From: Streptomyces sp. NRRL S-1022
GTDB taxonomy: Bacteria; Actinomycetota; Actinomycetes; Streptomycetales; Streptomycetaceae
Reading direction: 5' to 3'
Length of the DNA stretch: 64,000 bases
NCBI RefSeq assembly: GCF_000720135.1
Contig: NZ_JOIU01000006.1
Location: 186,001-250,000, forward strand
Below the pieces are notes generated by a model that ran no database searches, was not told the DNA's origin, and saw only the letters and a program-made list of their open reading frames with translations. Of the stretch, positions 50,179 through 59,979 are shown in pieces; the first letter of the stretch is position 1; each line of letters begins with the position of its first letter. The translations under genes were made by a program, and so were the position numbers.

Positions 50179-50192
50179 CGGACAGCTGTCCG
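50179..50192. promoter_or_regulatory. TetR operator copy 2
   Basis: Second exact copy of CGGACAGCTGTCCG, on the same face of the helix as the first. AGC precedes both copies at the same place (AGCGGACAG). Confidence 0.8.
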
Positions 50193-50363
50193 GTCACGTC
50201 CACGATAGCGGCGGACGCGCCCCTTCGGCAGTCGCCAGCTGCACTGCTCGGCCCCGGCATCCCGCACCTCGCTTCGCACCCGCGCCTCCCGGCCCGCACG
50301 ACACACCGTCCGTGCCGCCCGCCGGCCCCCCCGTCTGTCCTGGAAATGCGAAAGAAGCAGCTC

Positions 50364-50942
50364 ATGGCCTCATCGACGTCCAGTGTCATCACATTGCAGA
50401 TCAACGGCGAGAAACACACACTGCCCGTCGATCACCGCACCACCCTGCTCGACGCGCTGCGCGAGCGTCTCGATCTGACCGGCACCAAAAAGGGCTGTGA
50501 CCAGGGACAGTGCGGGGCCTGTACGGTCCTGCTCGACGGGCGCCGGTCCGTCGCCTGCCTCCAGCTGGCCGTGGCCGCCGAGGGCCGGGAGATCACGACC
50601 ATCGAGGGCGTGGCCGACGGCGAGCGGCTGCACCCCGTGCAGCAGGCCTTCCTCGAACTGGACGGCTTCCAGTGCGGCTACTGCACCCCCGGCCAGATCT
50701 GCTCGGCGATCGGTGTCATAGAGGAGCACGCGGCGGGCTGGCCGAGCGCCGTCACCGGGGACGTCCGCCCCGAAGCGGGGCCGCCGGCCCTGACCGCCGA
50801 GGAGATCCGGGAGCGGATGAGCGGCAACCTGTGCCGTTGCGGCGCGTACGTCTCGATCGTGGAGGCGGTGGCCCGCGCGGCGGAAGCCCGGCGGGACACG
50901 GAACACGTCGACGTCGCGGGTGCCGAGGAGGCCGTGGCATGA
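50364..50942 (+). CDS. Aldehyde oxidase/xanthine dehydrogenase family, [2Fe-2S] subunit (PaoA-like)
   Basis: A 192-residue iron-sulfur subunit with two [2Fe-2S] sites: the plant-type ferredoxin motif GCDQGQCGACTV and the second pair CGYCTPGQ and GNLCRCGAY. It passes electrons from the molybdenum centre to FAD. ATG 50364 is preferred; an ATG at 50346 would add six residues. It heads a four-gene operon (ATGA overlap with the next gene) resembling E. coli paoABCD (yagTSRQ). Confidence 0.9.
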   Translation: MASSTSSVITLQINGEKHTLPVDHRTTLLDALRERLDLTGTKKGCDQGQCGACTVLLDGRRSVACLQLAVAAEGREITTIEGVADGERLHPVQQAFLELDGFQCGYCTPGQICSAIGVIEEHAAGWPSAVTGDVRPEAGPPALTAEEIRERMSGNLCRCGAYVSIVEAVARAAEARRDTEHVDVAGAEEAVA

Positions 50943-51931
50943 GGGAGTTCGACTATCAGCGGGCGCACGACGTCGCCGGCGCCGTGGCCCTGCTCGGCGC
51001 CGATCCGGACACCCGCTTCCTCGGCGGCGGCACCAACCTCGTCGACCTCATGAAGTCCGGTGTCGAGCGCCCCGCACGGCTCGTCGACATCCGTGAACTC
51101 CCGCTGGACGAGATCGAGCCGACGCCCGAGGGCGGCCTGCGCATCGGCGCCACCGTCACCAACGGCGATCTGGCCGCGCACCCCGAGGTCCGGCGCCGCT
51201 ACCCGGCGCTCGCCCAGGCGGTACTGGCCGGCGCGTCGGGACAGCTGCGCAACATGGCCACGGTCGGCGGGAACCTGCTGCAGCGCACCCGTTGCGGCTA
51301 TTTCACCGACGTCACCCAGCCCTGCAACAAGCGGGTGCCCGGCAGCGGTTGCCCGGCCATCCAGGGCGAACACCACAACCACGCGATCCTGGGCGCGTCC
51401 GGCCACTGCGCGGCCGTCCACCCCTCGGACATGGCCGTGGCCCTCACCGCGTTCGACGCCGTCGTCCACTACGAAACGGCGGACGGTCCCGGCGAGTTGC
51501 CGCTCGCCGGCTTCTACCTGCCCGTCGGGGACACCCCGCACCGGGAGACCGCCCTGCCGCCGGGCGCGCTCATCACCGGCGTCACCCTGCCGCCCGCCCC
51601 GGTCGCCGCCCGTTCCCGCTACCGCAAGGTGCGCGAGCGCGCCTCCTACGCCTTCGCCATCGGCTCCCTCGCCGCCGCGCTCGACATCCGCGACGGCGTC
51701 GTCCGGGACGCGCGCCTGGCCTTCGGGGCCGTCGCCTCCCGGCCGTGGCGGGCCTCGGCGGCCGAGCGGGTCCTGATCGGCGCGGCCGCCGGCACCGAGA
51801 CCTACGCCGCCGCGGCGGACGCCGAACTGGCGGCGGCACGGCCGCTCCCGCACAACGGCTACAAGGTGGACCTCCTGCGCAACCTCGTGGTGGCCGTCCT
51901 GTCCCAACTCGCCGAGGAGGCCGCACGATGA
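50939..51931 (+). CDS. Aldehyde oxidase FAD-binding subunit with [4Fe-4S] motif (PaoB-like)
   Basis: A 330-residue FAD subunit of the molybdenum hydroxylase family: FLGGGTNLVDLMK and LRNMATVGGNLLQRT bind FAD. A cysteine-rich insertion (RCGYFTD, CNKRVPGSGC) matches the extra [4Fe-4S] cluster of periplasmic aldehyde oxidase PaoB. This feature sets it apart from xanthine dehydrogenases. Overlaps both neighbours by 4 bp. Confidence 0.9.
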   Translation: MREFDYQRAHDVAGAVALLGADPDTRFLGGGTNLVDLMKSGVERPARLVDIRELPLDEIEPTPEGGLRIGATVTNGDLAAHPEVRRRYPALAQAVLAGASGQLRNMATVGGNLLQRTRCGYFTDVTQPCNKRVPGSGCPAIQGEHHNHAILGASGHCAAVHPSDMAVALTAFDAVVHYETADGPGELPLAGFYLPVGDTPHRETALPPGALITGVTLPPAPVAARSRYRKVRERASYAFAIGSLAAALDIRDGVVRDARLAFGAVASRPWRASAAERVLIGAAAGTETYAAAADAELAAARPLPHNGYKVDLLRNLVVAVLSQLAEEAAR

Positions 51932-54066
51932 CCGCCGTCACCACCGGAACCGCCGCCCACGCGCCCGCCGTCGGCACCGGCCACACCCGCATCGAGGGCC
52001 GGGACAAGGTCACCGGCGCGGCCCGCTACGCGGCGGAGGTGCCCTTCGCCGGCCTCGCCCACGGCTGGCTGGTGCTCTCCACGGTCGCCCGCGGCCGCGT
52101 CCTCGCCCTCGACACCGAGCCCGTACTCGCCATGCCGGGCGTCCTCGCCGTCCTGGACCACCGCAACGCGCCCCGCCTCAACACCGACTACACCGGCCTG
52201 ATGGGCAGCCGGCCCGACCCGACCTGCGCCGTCTTCCAGCACGACAGGGTGCCGCACCTGGGCTGGCCGGTGGCGCTGGTCGTCGCGGAGACCTCCGAGC
52301 AGGCCAGGGAGGCCGCCGAGGCACTCGTCGTGCACTACGAACAGGAGCCGCACGACATCCGGCTCAGGGCGGAGCATCCCGACGCCTACCCGGTCGACGG
52401 CCATATGCCGGCGGTGACCGGGAAGGGCGACCTCGACGCCCGGCTGGCCGCCTCGGCCGTCGTCGTGGACGCCGAGTACACCACCCCCGAAGAGCACCAC
52501 AACCCGATGGAACCCCATGCGGCGACCGCCCGCTGGGAGGGCGGACGGCTGGAGGTGATCGACTCCAACCAGGGCGTCACCTGGGTCGTCGGTGAACTCT
52601 CCAGCCTCTTCTCGCTCGACCCGGCCTCCGTCCGCGTACGCTCCGAACACGTCGGCGGCGGCTTCGGCAGCAAGGGCGTGCGCGCCCACCAGGTGGCCGC
52701 CGTCATGGCCGCGACCCAGCTGCAGCGGCCCGTACGGGTCGTCCTGACCCGGCGCCAGATGTTCTCGCTGGCGGGCTACCGCAGCCCCACCGCCCAGCGG
52801 GTCCGGCTCGGCGCCGACGCCGACGGACGCCTGCGCGCACTGGAGCACAGCTCCGTCAGCCTCACCTCCACGGTGCACGAGTTCGTCGAACCGAGCGCCG
52901 GGGTGGCGCGGGTGATGTACGACGCCGACGCCCACCACACCGCCAACCGCGTCGTCCGGCTCGACGTGCCGTCCCCCACGTGGATGCGCGCCCCGGGCGA
53001 GGCACCCGGTTCGTTCGCGCTGGAGTCGGCGCTCGACGAACTCGCCGAGAAGTGCGGCATCGACCCGATCGAGCTGCGCCTGCGCAACGAACCCGAGCGG
53101 GGCCCGGTGTCGGGCCTGCCGTTCGCCGGCCGCAACCTGGCGGCCTGCTTCCGGGAGGGCGCCCGCAGGTTCGGCTGGACGGACCGGGACCGGCGCCCCG
53201 GACAGCGCCGGGACGGCCGCTGGCTGCTCGGCACCGGCACCGCGGCGGCCTCCTTCCCGTCGGGTGCCGCGCCCTCGACGGCGACCGCGACCGCGCATCC
53301 GGACGGCACCTTCACCGTGCGGATCTCCGCGGCCGACATCGGCACCGGGGCCCGTACCGCGCTCTCCCTCGTGGCGGCGGACGCGCTCCGCGTGCCCCCG
53401 GAGCGGGTCCGGGTCCGCATCGGCGACAGCGACTTCGGCCCGGCGATGATCGCCGGCGGCTCCATGGGCACCCGCTCCTGGTCCTGGGCCGTCCAGGCGG
53501 CGGCCGGCGAGCTGCGGGAGCGGCTGGCCCTGGGCGCCGACATCCCGTCGGAGGGCATCACCGTCCGGTCGGACACCACCCAGGCCATCGGGTCCCTCAC
53601 CCCGGCCGAACGCCACTCCTTCGGGGCGCAGTTCGCCGAGGTCGCCGTGGACGTCACCACCGGCGAGGTGCGGGTGCGGCGGATGCTGGGCATCTTCGCG
53701 GCCGGCCGCATCGTCAACCCGCTCACCGCACGCAACCAGTTCCTGGGCGGCATGATCTGGGGCATCTCCATGGCCCTGCACGAGGAGGCCGTCCGCGACC
53801 ACGCCTCCGGCGGCCCCGTCGGCGCCGACCTCGCGGGCTACCACGTGGCCACCCACGCCGACGTGCCGCGCATCGAGGCCGACTGGATCGACGACACGGA
53901 TCCCGACGACCCGGTGGGGATCAAGGGCATCGGCGAGATCGGCATCGTCGGCGCGGCGGCGGCCGTCGCCAACGCGGTCTGGCACGCGACCGGCGTACGC
54001 CACCGCAGCCTGCCCATCCGGCCGGACCGTGTCCTGTCGGCCGCCGCGGGGGCGCCGGATGCTTGA
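51928..54066 (+). CDS. Aldehyde oxidase molybdenum-cofactor catalytic subunit (PaoC-like)
   Basis: A 712-residue molybdopterin subunit. IEGRDKVTGAARYAAEV opens the first domain; EEHHNPMEPHAA, GGGFGSKG and APGEAPGSFALE are cofactor and substrate motifs. The catalytic Glu is in KGIGEIGIVGAAAAVANAV near the end. The Arg of APGEAPG-type loops found in xanthine dehydrogenase (RAPG is kept in WMRAPGEAPG) is present. Likely oxidises aldehydes to acids. No twin-arginine signal is visible on the iron-sulfur subunit, so the enzyme is probably cytoplasmic, unlike E. coli Pao. Confidence 0.9.
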   Translation: MTAVTTGTAAHAPAVGTGHTRIEGRDKVTGAARYAAEVPFAGLAHGWLVLSTVARGRVLALDTEPVLAMPGVLAVLDHRNAPRLNTDYTGLMGSRPDPTCAVFQHDRVPHLGWPVALVVAETSEQAREAAEALVVHYEQEPHDIRLRAEHPDAYPVDGHMPAVTGKGDLDARLAASAVVVDAEYTTPEEHHNPMEPHAATARWEGGRLEVIDSNQGVTWVVGELSSLFSLDPASVRVRSEHVGGGFGSKGVRAHQVAAVMAATQLQRPVRVVLTRRQMFSLAGYRSPTAQRVRLGADADGRLRALEHSSVSLTSTVHEFVEPSAGVARVMYDADAHHTANRVVRLDVPSPTWMRAPGEAPGSFALESALDELAEKCGIDPIELRLRNEPERGPVSGLPFAGRNLAACFREGARRFGWTDRDRRPGQRRDGRWLLGTGTAAASFPSGAAPSTATATAHPDGTFTVRISAADIGTGARTALSLVAADALRVPPERVRVRIGDSDFGPAMIAGGSMGTRSWSWAVQAAAGELRERLALGADIPSEGITVRSDTTQAIGSLTPAERHSFGAQFAEVAVDVTTGEVRVRRMLGIFAAGRIVNPLTARNQFLGGMIWGISMALHEEAVRDHASGGPVGADLAGYHVATHADVPRIEADWIDDTDPDDPVGIKGIGEIGIVGAAAAVANAVWHATGVRHRSLPIRPDRVLSAAAGAPDA

Positions 54067-55201
54067 CCTGGCCGGCGAACTGCACCGATGGATCGAGGAG
54101 GGCCGGGAGTTCGCCGTCGCCACCGTGGTGAGCGTGGGCGGCAGCGCACCGCGCGGCCCCGGTGCGGCCCTCGCCGTCGACAGCGCGGGCACCGCCATCG
54201 GCTCGGTCTCCGGCGGCTGCGTCGAGGGCGCGGTCTACGACCTGTGCCAGGAGGCGCTGCGCACCGGAGAGACCCTGCTGGAACGATTCGGCTACAGCGA
54301 CGAGGACGCCTTCGCCGTGGGACTGACCTGCGGCGGGACGCTCGATGTGCTGATCACGCCCGTGGGCGCGCGGGCGCCCGCCCGGACGGCCCTCGGACCG
54401 GCGCTGTCGGCCGCTGCCGGGGGCGAGCCGGGGGCCCTCGTCCGGGTCGCCCGCGGCCCCGCCGAGCTTCTCGGAGGGGCTCTGCTGGTCCGGTCGGACG
54501 GCACGTCCGAGGGCGGCCTCGGCGGCCATCCGGAACTGGACCGGGTGGCGGCGGCCGAGGCCCGGGCCCTGCTGGAGGCGGGCCGCACCGGCACGGTGGA
54601 CCTCTCGGCGGACGGCTCGCACTGCCCCGGCGGTCTGACGCTGCTGGTCGAGTCGAACGTGCCGCCCCCGCGCATGATCGTCTTCGGCGCCGTCGACTTC
54701 GCGTCGGCGCTGGCCCGGGCCGGCAAGTTCCTCGGCTACCACGTGACCGTCTGCGACGCCCGCCCCGTCTTCGCCACCCGGAAGCGCTTCCCGCACGTCG
54801 ACGAGGTCGTCGTCGACTGGCCGCACCGCTACCTGCGGCGCACCGCGACCGACGCGCGTACGGTCCTGTGCGTGCTCACCCACGACGCCAAGTTCGACGT
54901 ACCGCTGCTGAAGGAGGCCCTGCGGATGCCGGCCGCGTTCGTCGGTGCGATGGGTTCGCGCCGCACCCATGAGGACCGCAACCGCCGGCTGCGGTCGGAA
55001 GGCGTCACCGAACGCGAGCTGTCCCGGCTCCGCTCGCCCATCGGCCTCGACCTGGGCGCCCGCACACCGGAGGAGACGGCCCTGTCGATCGTCGCGGAGA
55101 TCGTCGCCGCCCGGCGGGGCGGCACGGGCGTCCCCCTGACCGGTGGGCGGACACCGATCCACCACGAGAACCGGGAGCCCGGCAGGCCGGCGGTCGCCTG
55201 A
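54059..55201 (+). CDS. XdhC/PaoD-type molybdenum cofactor maturation factor
   Basis: A 380-residue XdhC/CoxI family protein with VVSVGGSAPRGPGAALAV and SVSGGCVEGAV in the N-terminal XdhC domain and a Rossmann C-terminal domain (IVFGAVDFASALA, CVLTHDAKFDVPLL, GAMGSRRTHEDR, LDLGARTPEE). Such factors sulfurate or insert the cofactor into the partner oxidase. Overlaps the catalytic subunit by 8 bp; last gene of the operon. Confidence 0.9.
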   Translation: MLDLAGELHRWIEEGREFAVATVVSVGGSAPRGPGAALAVDSAGTAIGSVSGGCVEGAVYDLCQEALRTGETLLERFGYSDEDAFAVGLTCGGTLDVLITPVGARAPARTALGPALSAAAGGEPGALVRVARGPAELLGGALLVRSDGTSEGGLGGHPELDRVAAAEARALLEAGRTGTVDLSADGSHCPGGLTLLVESNVPPPRMIVFGAVDFASALARAGKFLGYHVTVCDARPVFATRKRFPHVDEVVVDWPHRYLRRTATDARTVLCVLTHDAKFDVPLLKEALRMPAAFVGAMGSRRTHEDRNRRLRSEGVTERELSRLRSPIGLDLGARTPEETALSIVAEIVAARRGGTGVPLTGGRTPIHHENREPGRPAVA

Positions 55202-55223
55202 GGGAGGGGCCCCGGCCCGTTGC

Positions 55224-57290
55224 TCAGCCGCTGTGCACACCGACCTCCCGCAGCGAGTAGCCCCACCCGGTGCCGCGCGCCGTGCCCGCGACGCGGACGT
55301 AGCGCGCCGGGGTGCCGGTGAACCGTGCGATGTCGAGGCCGCCGTCGCCCGTGGTGGTCGACCAGACCGTCCGCCAGTCCGCGCCGTCCGTGGACAGCTG
55401 GACGCTGTACGCCTTCCCGTACGCCCGCTCCCAGTCGAGCGTGACCCGCCCGACCCGGTGGGTGGAGCCCAGGTCGATCCGCAGCCACTGGTCGTCGCTC
55501 CACTCGCTGGCCCACCGGGTGTCCCGGTCGCCGTCGACGGCGCGGCCCGGCGCGTAGCTGGTGAACGGGTTCCACCACTCCGTCGAACTGGCCGTCGCGG
55601 GCGCGCCCCGGGCGAGGTCGACGCCCGCCTGGTGCCGCTCGGTCGCGCCCCAGGTGTCCAGGTAGGACTGGGCTCCCCGGAAGAGGTCGTTCACCACGTC
55701 CTGGCCGCCGACGAGCCGGATGTCCTCGATCCAGTCCGGGACCAGGCCGTAGTGCGCGGCCCCGTCGGTGTTCAGGTCCCACGTGCGCTCGCCCGTGGTC
55801 TGGCGGTCGAGGAGGGAGCCGCCGTCGACGCTGCGGAAGGGGTACACGACCTTGTCCGGGGCGTCCGCGCCCCGGGGGCCCGGCCAGCCGCCGACCCCGT
55901 TCATGTCCGTGCCGTAGCCGTATCCGACGCCGTACTTGTCCCGCAGCGCCTTGGTGCGGTTCGCCTCGGCCACGAATCCCTCGGAGCCGTGCATGTACTG
56001 GGCGACGAAGCCGCCGAGGCCGTAGACCCGCTCGGTCCAGTTCAGGTCCATCCAGCTGTGCGAGGAGATCACACCGGGGTAGGAGGCCGCCTCGAAGATG
56101 TCGAGCGCGCGGCCCACGGCCTTGACGCTCATGTGGTCGATCTCCAGCATCATCTTGCGCTTCATCATGCCGCGCACGGCGTACTCGCCGAGGTCGGTGA
56201 GCCCGCGGACGTTGCACTGCGCGTCCGAGGCGTACGAGGGGACGCTCACGCCCGCCGGGAGTTTCGCCTCCGCCCCCGGCGCCGCGGCCGAGCCGATCGG
56301 GTTGTCGTGCTGCGGGCCCGCGCACTTCTCCGTCTTCCAGAAGGTCCCGGTCGACAGGAACTGCCCGACGTTGATGGCGGTTCCGAGCGTGCCCGAGTCG
56401 AAGCGGACGCCGCACAGCGCGTTGTCGAACTTGTGGCACAGGAACATGCTGCGCACGCCCAGCGCGTACAGCTCGTCCAGGCCGGCGTCGATGTCCTTCC
56501 TGTCGCACTGCGGGACGTCCAGGATCTGCTTGCACCCGAAGGGCTCGGAGGTCTCCACGCCCAGGACGACCGCCAGCTTGCCCTGCTCGATGACGTCACG
56601 CGCCTGCGCGCTGTCGGTGACGATCCGGAACCAGCCCTTGCCCGGGCCGCCGTACATCCTGTCGACGTAGGCCTGGAGGTCGTAGGTCAGCTTCGCCTGC
56701 AGCCGGATGGACGTCATCTCGTCGCAGCCGCGGTCCTTGAAGAAGTAGACCGAGCAGATCACACCGTTGGTGACGAGGTCGTTGACGAGCACCCGCTGGC
56801 CGCCGCGCCAGGCCCGCTCCACCCAGGCGTAGTAGTTCTGCTGGTGGGTCAGGGAGTCGTGGGCGGGCCAGTCCTTGAAGGTGGGCCAGCCGACCGGGTC
56901 GTGTCTGCCGTCACCGCCCTTGGTGATGAAGTCGAAGACGGCCAGCGAGCCGTCGGGGTAGTGCTCGGGGCAGTCCTTGAGCGCGTCGGCGATGCCGGCC
57001 TCGGAGAAGACCTTGCCGCAGATGAGACGCCCGCCGAAGCCCTCGTTGGCGAACAGGTGGTCGTGGGCGTCGACGAACCCGCGCACCCGGCCCTGGGCGT
57101 CGGTGCCGGTGAACGGCTCGCCGGTGACGCCGATCTGCGAGTCCGGCGCCGGCCGTGCGCCCGGGACCCACCAGTCGTTGCCGGCCGCCGAACTCGGAGT
57201 GGGACCGAGTACGACGGCCAGGACGAGGAGGAGCAGTGACACTGCGGTGACGTGCTTGCGTCGGCGGTACGGGCGGCTGGTCATGGCCAC
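55224..57290 (-). CDS. Secreted metal-dependent hydrolase (M19-like amidohydrolase) with F5/8-type C domain
   Basis: A 688-residue secreted protein. The signal peptide is followed by GNDWWVPG. The amidohydrolase-fold region (about 65-530) has FVDAHDHLF as the first metal motif, VVLGVETSEPF, MFLCHKFDN, LEIDHMS and SSHSWMDL as later metal/substrate motifs, similar in layout to membrane dipeptidases (M19). The last 135 residues form a discoidin/F5/8 type C domain (ASSTEWWNPFTSYAPGRAVD, TRWASEW, YVRVAGT) that usually binds sugars. Substrate unknown. GTG 57290 is preceded by GAGGGACG; ATG 57284 is the alternative. Confidence 0.82.
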   Translation of the reverse strand: MAMTSRPYRRRKHVTAVSLLLLVLAVVLGPTPSSAAGNDWWVPGARPAPDSQIGVTGEPFTGTDAQGRVRGFVDAHDHLFANEGFGGRLICGKVFSEAGIADALKDCPEHYPDGSLAVFDFITKGGDGRHDPVGWPTFKDWPAHDSLTHQQNYYAWVERAWRGGQRVLVNDLVTNGVICSVYFFKDRGCDEMTSIRLQAKLTYDLQAYVDRMYGGPGKGWFRIVTDSAQARDVIEQGKLAVVLGVETSEPFGCKQILDVPQCDRKDIDAGLDELYALGVRSMFLCHKFDNALCGVRFDSGTLGTAINVGQFLSTGTFWKTEKCAGPQHDNPIGSAAAPGAEAKLPAGVSVPSYASDAQCNVRGLTDLGEYAVRGMMKRKMMLEIDHMSVKAVGRALDIFEAASYPGVISSHSWMDLNWTERVYGLGGFVAQYMHGSEGFVAEANRTKALRDKYGVGYGYGTDMNGVGGWPGPRGADAPDKVVYPFRSVDGGSLLDRQTTGERTWDLNTDGAAHYGLVPDWIEDIRLVGGQDVVNDLFRGAQSYLDTWGATERHQAGVDLARGAPATASSTEWWNPFTSYAPGRAVDGDRDTRWASEWSDDQWLRIDLGSTHRVGRVTLDWERAYGKAYSVQLSTDGADWRTVWSTTTGDGGLDIARFTGTPARYVRVAGTARGTGWGYSLREVGVHSG

Positions 57291-57568
57291 GGCCCACGTC
57301 CCTCGGTCGGCGGGATGCGCGGCCGGCCGGCGGGATGGTCGGGGCCCGGGGACACGCGCGATACCGTTTTGTCATGTCTATGTAAACCGTGCGCCACGAG
57401 GATCGCCAGTGCCGCCTGCCGAGTCAAGACTTCGGCGCCGCGGATACCCGCCGACGGGGTCCCCGGGCCGCTCGATGCCCACTCGGGCGTCGTAATAAGC
57501 TGGGTGGACGTGAGAACCGTACGTCGACGTCCGCGCCGGACAGCGGCTCGAAGGTGAGGGAGCGACCG

Positions 57569-58090
57569 ATGACATCGGAAACCGAGCGGGCCGTACTGGC
57601 GGGCGGTTGTTTCTGGGGCATGCAGGACCTGATCCGCAGGCAGCCGGGCGTGGTGTCCACCCGCGTCGGCTACAGCGGCGGTGACACGCCGAACGCCACC
57701 TACCGCAACCACGGCGACCACGCCGAGGCCATCGAGATCGTCTTCGACCCGACGGCCACGAGCTACCGCGACATCCTGGAGTTCTTCTTCCAGATCCACG
57801 ACCCGACCACCCGGGACCGCCAGGGCAACGACATCGGGCGCAGCTACCGGTCGGCCATCTTCTACGCCGGCGAGGAGCAGCACCGCGTCGCCCTCGACAC
57901 CATCGCGGACGTCGAGGCGAGCGGCCTGTGGCCGGGCAAGGTGGTCACCGAGGTCGAGCCCGTGGGCGACTTCTGGGAGGCCGAGCCCGAGCACCAGGAC
58001 TACCTGGAACGCTACCCGGACGGCTACACCTGTCACTTCCCGCGACCGGGCTGGAAGCTGCCGCGCCGGGCCTCGTCCCCGGCGAGCTGA
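57569..58090 (+). CDS. msrA: Peptide methionine sulfoxide reductase A
   Basis: A 173-residue MsrA that reduces methionine-S-sulfoxide in proteins. The catalytic Cys is in GGCFWGMQD near residue 13; [29 protein letters not shown] and YRSAIFY are all family motifs. There are no C-terminal recycling cysteines apart from that in [10 protein letters not shown], so recycling by thioredoxin or mycoredoxin is open. Stops convergently 15 bp from the desaturase gene. Confidence 0.95.
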   Translation: MTSETERAVLAGGCFWGMQDLIRRQPGVVSTRVGYSGGDTPNATYRNHGDHAEAIEIVFDPTATSYRDILEFFFQIHDPTTRDRQGNDIGRSYRSAIFYAGEEQHRVALDTIADVEASGLWPGKVVTEVEPVGDFWEAEPEHQDYLERYPDGYTCHFPRPGWKLPRRASSPAS

Positions 58091-58105
58091 CACCCTGCCC
58101 GCTGT

Positions 58106-59179
58106 TCACGCCCTGCGCCGCCGCCGGATCGGCTCGCCCACGCGGTGCAGGTGCGTGAGCGCCTCGCGGTAGGACCGCACCAGTCCCGTCTCGTGGTACG
58201 GCACCCCGATCTCGGCGCAGTACCGCCGCACGATCGGCCGGGCCCGGCGCAGGTGGACCGTGGGCATGACCGGGAACAGGTGGTGCTCTATCTGGTAGTT
58301 GAGCCCGCCCAGCATCAGGTCGGTGAGCAGACCACCGCGCACGTTGCGGGAGGTCAGGACCTGGCGGCGCAGGAAGTCGAGCTCCTGGTCACCGGTGAGC
58401 GTCGGCATGCCCTTGTGGTTGGGGGCGAAGGTACAGCCCAGGTAGAGGCCGAACAGGCACTGGTTCACGGCGAGGAACGCCACCGCCTTGCCCGGCGGGA
58501 GCACCAGGAACAGGGCGGAGAGCACAGCGGCCATGTGCGCCAGGAGCAGCGCCCCCTCCAGCATCCGGCTCTTCATGAACGGTGAGCGCAGCGCCCGCAC
58601 GCTCGCGACGTGCAGGTTGAAGCCCTCCAGGGTCAGCAACGGGAAGAACAGCACCGCCTGGTGACCACCGAGGAGACGGGCCAGACCCCGGCTGGCGCGG
58701 GCCTGCTCGGCGGACCACACCAAGATGTCCGGGGCGACGTCCGGGTCGAGTTCCTCATGGTTGGGATGGGCGTGGTGGCGGGTGTGCTTGTTCATCCACC
58801 AGCCGTAGCTCATGCCGACGCCCAGATTGCCGAACAGCCGCCCCGCGAACTCGCCGTGCCGGCGCCGCCGGAACACCTGCCGGTGCGCCAGGTCGTGCGC
58901 CACCAGGGCGACCTGCCCGAACACCAGGGCCAGGAAGGCGGCCACGGCCAGCTGCCACCAGGAGTCGCCGAGGGCGAAGAAGGCCGCCCAGCCACCGGCG
59001 AACGCCCCGACGACCAGACCCAGCCGCACCGCGTAGTAGCCGGGGCGCCGCTCCAGCAGGCCGGCCTCGGTGATCCGTCGGGACAGGCGCGCGAAGTCGC
59101 TGCCGGTACCGGCGCGCGGCCTGCCCGCGTCGACGGCGGCACGGAGGCCGGCGGGGGAGGCATCGGAAGAGATCGTCAT
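58106..59179 (-). CDS. Membrane fatty acid desaturase
   Basis: A 357-residue integral membrane desaturase with the three histidine boxes HDLAHR, HTRHH and QIEHHLFP, and four or so transmembrane helices (VGAFAGGWAAFFAL, LAVAAFLALVFGQVAL and two in the centre). Box form and spacing fit the acyl-lipid/acyl-CoA delta-6 or DesA3-like group. Divergent TetR genes are nearby but the start is not shared with them. Confidence 0.9.
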   Translation of the reverse strand: MTISSDASPAGLRAAVDAGRPRAGTGSDFARLSRRITEAGLLERRPGYYAVRLGLVVGAFAGGWAAFFALGDSWWQLAVAAFLALVFGQVALVAHDLAHRQVFRRRRHGEFAGRLFGNLGVGMSYGWWMNKHTRHHAHPNHEELDPDVAPDILVWSAEQARASRGLARLLGGHQAVLFFPLLTLEGFNLHVASVRALRSPFMKSRMLEGALLLAHMAAVLSALFLVLPPGKAVAFLAVNQCLFGLYLGCTFAPNHKGMPTLTGDQELDFLRRQVLTSRNVRGGLLTDLMLGGLNYQIEHHLFPVMPTVHLRRARPIVRRYCAEIGVPYHETGLVRSYREALTHLHRVGEPIRRRRRA

Positions 59180-59280
59180 GCCGAGAATTCTGGAGACGCC
59201 GTACGACGCGAAGAAGCCTGCCCGCCACCGTATGCCCAGGAGGGCCGCCCCACCGGCCGCAGGGGGTTTTCCCCCGGGAG

Positions 59281-59868
59281 TCAGCCCTGGACCGCGGCCC
59301 CCCGCGCGAGCAGCAGCAGGGCGTCGACCAGGTCCTCCGCCGGGCTGCCGGTGGCCAGACGGCGCAGTTGCAGGCCCATCACCACGGCCACCGTGGTGGC
59401 TGCCAGGCGCTCCGCGTCCGGGACGCCCAGGCCACTGAGGATCCGGGTGGCGAGCCGGTCGTAGGCCCGGAAGGCCTCCGCCGCCGCCTCCCGCAGCCGC
59501 TCGTCGCGCCCGGCGTGCAGGTACAGCTCGAACGGGGCGAGCTGGGCACTGTCCAGCGCCGTGCCGCACGCCACCTGGCCGGCCAGGGACGCGGCCTCCT
59601 CCACGCCGATGCCCTCGGTCCGGCACTGGTCGGCCAGCTCCGTGAAGTGCCGGGCCTCCTCGCGCACGAAGTGCAGCAGGCTCTCGCGCAGCAGCTCGTG
59701 CTGGGTCTCGAAGTGGTACGTCACCGAGCCGAGCGACACTCCCGCCTCCCGGGCGATGCGCCGGTTGGTGACCGCGGCGACCCCGTCCTCGCCGATGATC
59801 CGCAGGACGGCGGTGACGATGCGCTGGCGGGTGGAGGCGGCGGGGGCGGCGTTCGGCATGCCACGCAT
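59281..59868 (-). CDS. TetR-family regulator, divergent from SDR gene
   Basis: A 195-residue TetR repressor: HTH in RQRIVTAVLRIIGEDGVAAV and IAREAGVSLGSVTYHFETQHELL, then a variable helical ligand domain. A perfect 18-bp palindrome lies in the 111-bp gap to the SDR gene, so it most likely represses that gene and itself. ATG 59868 or 59859 may be the start. Confidence 0.88.
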   Translation of the reverse strand: MRGMPNAAPAASTRQRIVTAVLRIIGEDGVAAVTNRRIAREAGVSLGSVTYHFETQHELLRESLLHFVREEARHFTELADQCRTEGIGVEEAASLAGQVACGTALDSAQLAPFELYLHAGRDERLREAAAEAFRAYDRLATRILSGLGVPDAERLAATTVAVVMGLQLRRLATGSPAEDLVDALLLLARGAAVQG

Positions 59869-59945
59869 TGTTCCATCAGCGGTCCTGCGGCCCGGACCGC
59901 ACGTGTGCCGTCGACGTGGTGGACAGAAGCCCCCGCCATCCCTAC

Positions 59946-59963
59946 TGTTCGTTCGAACGAACA
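59946..59963. promoter_or_regulatory. TetR operator between regulator and SDR gene
   Basis: TGTTCGTTCGAACGAACA is a perfect 18-bp palindrome, 16 bp upstream of the SDR start codon and so probably covering its promoter or start site. Confidence 0.85.
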
Positions 59964-59979
59964 ACATGGGAGGGTAGTC

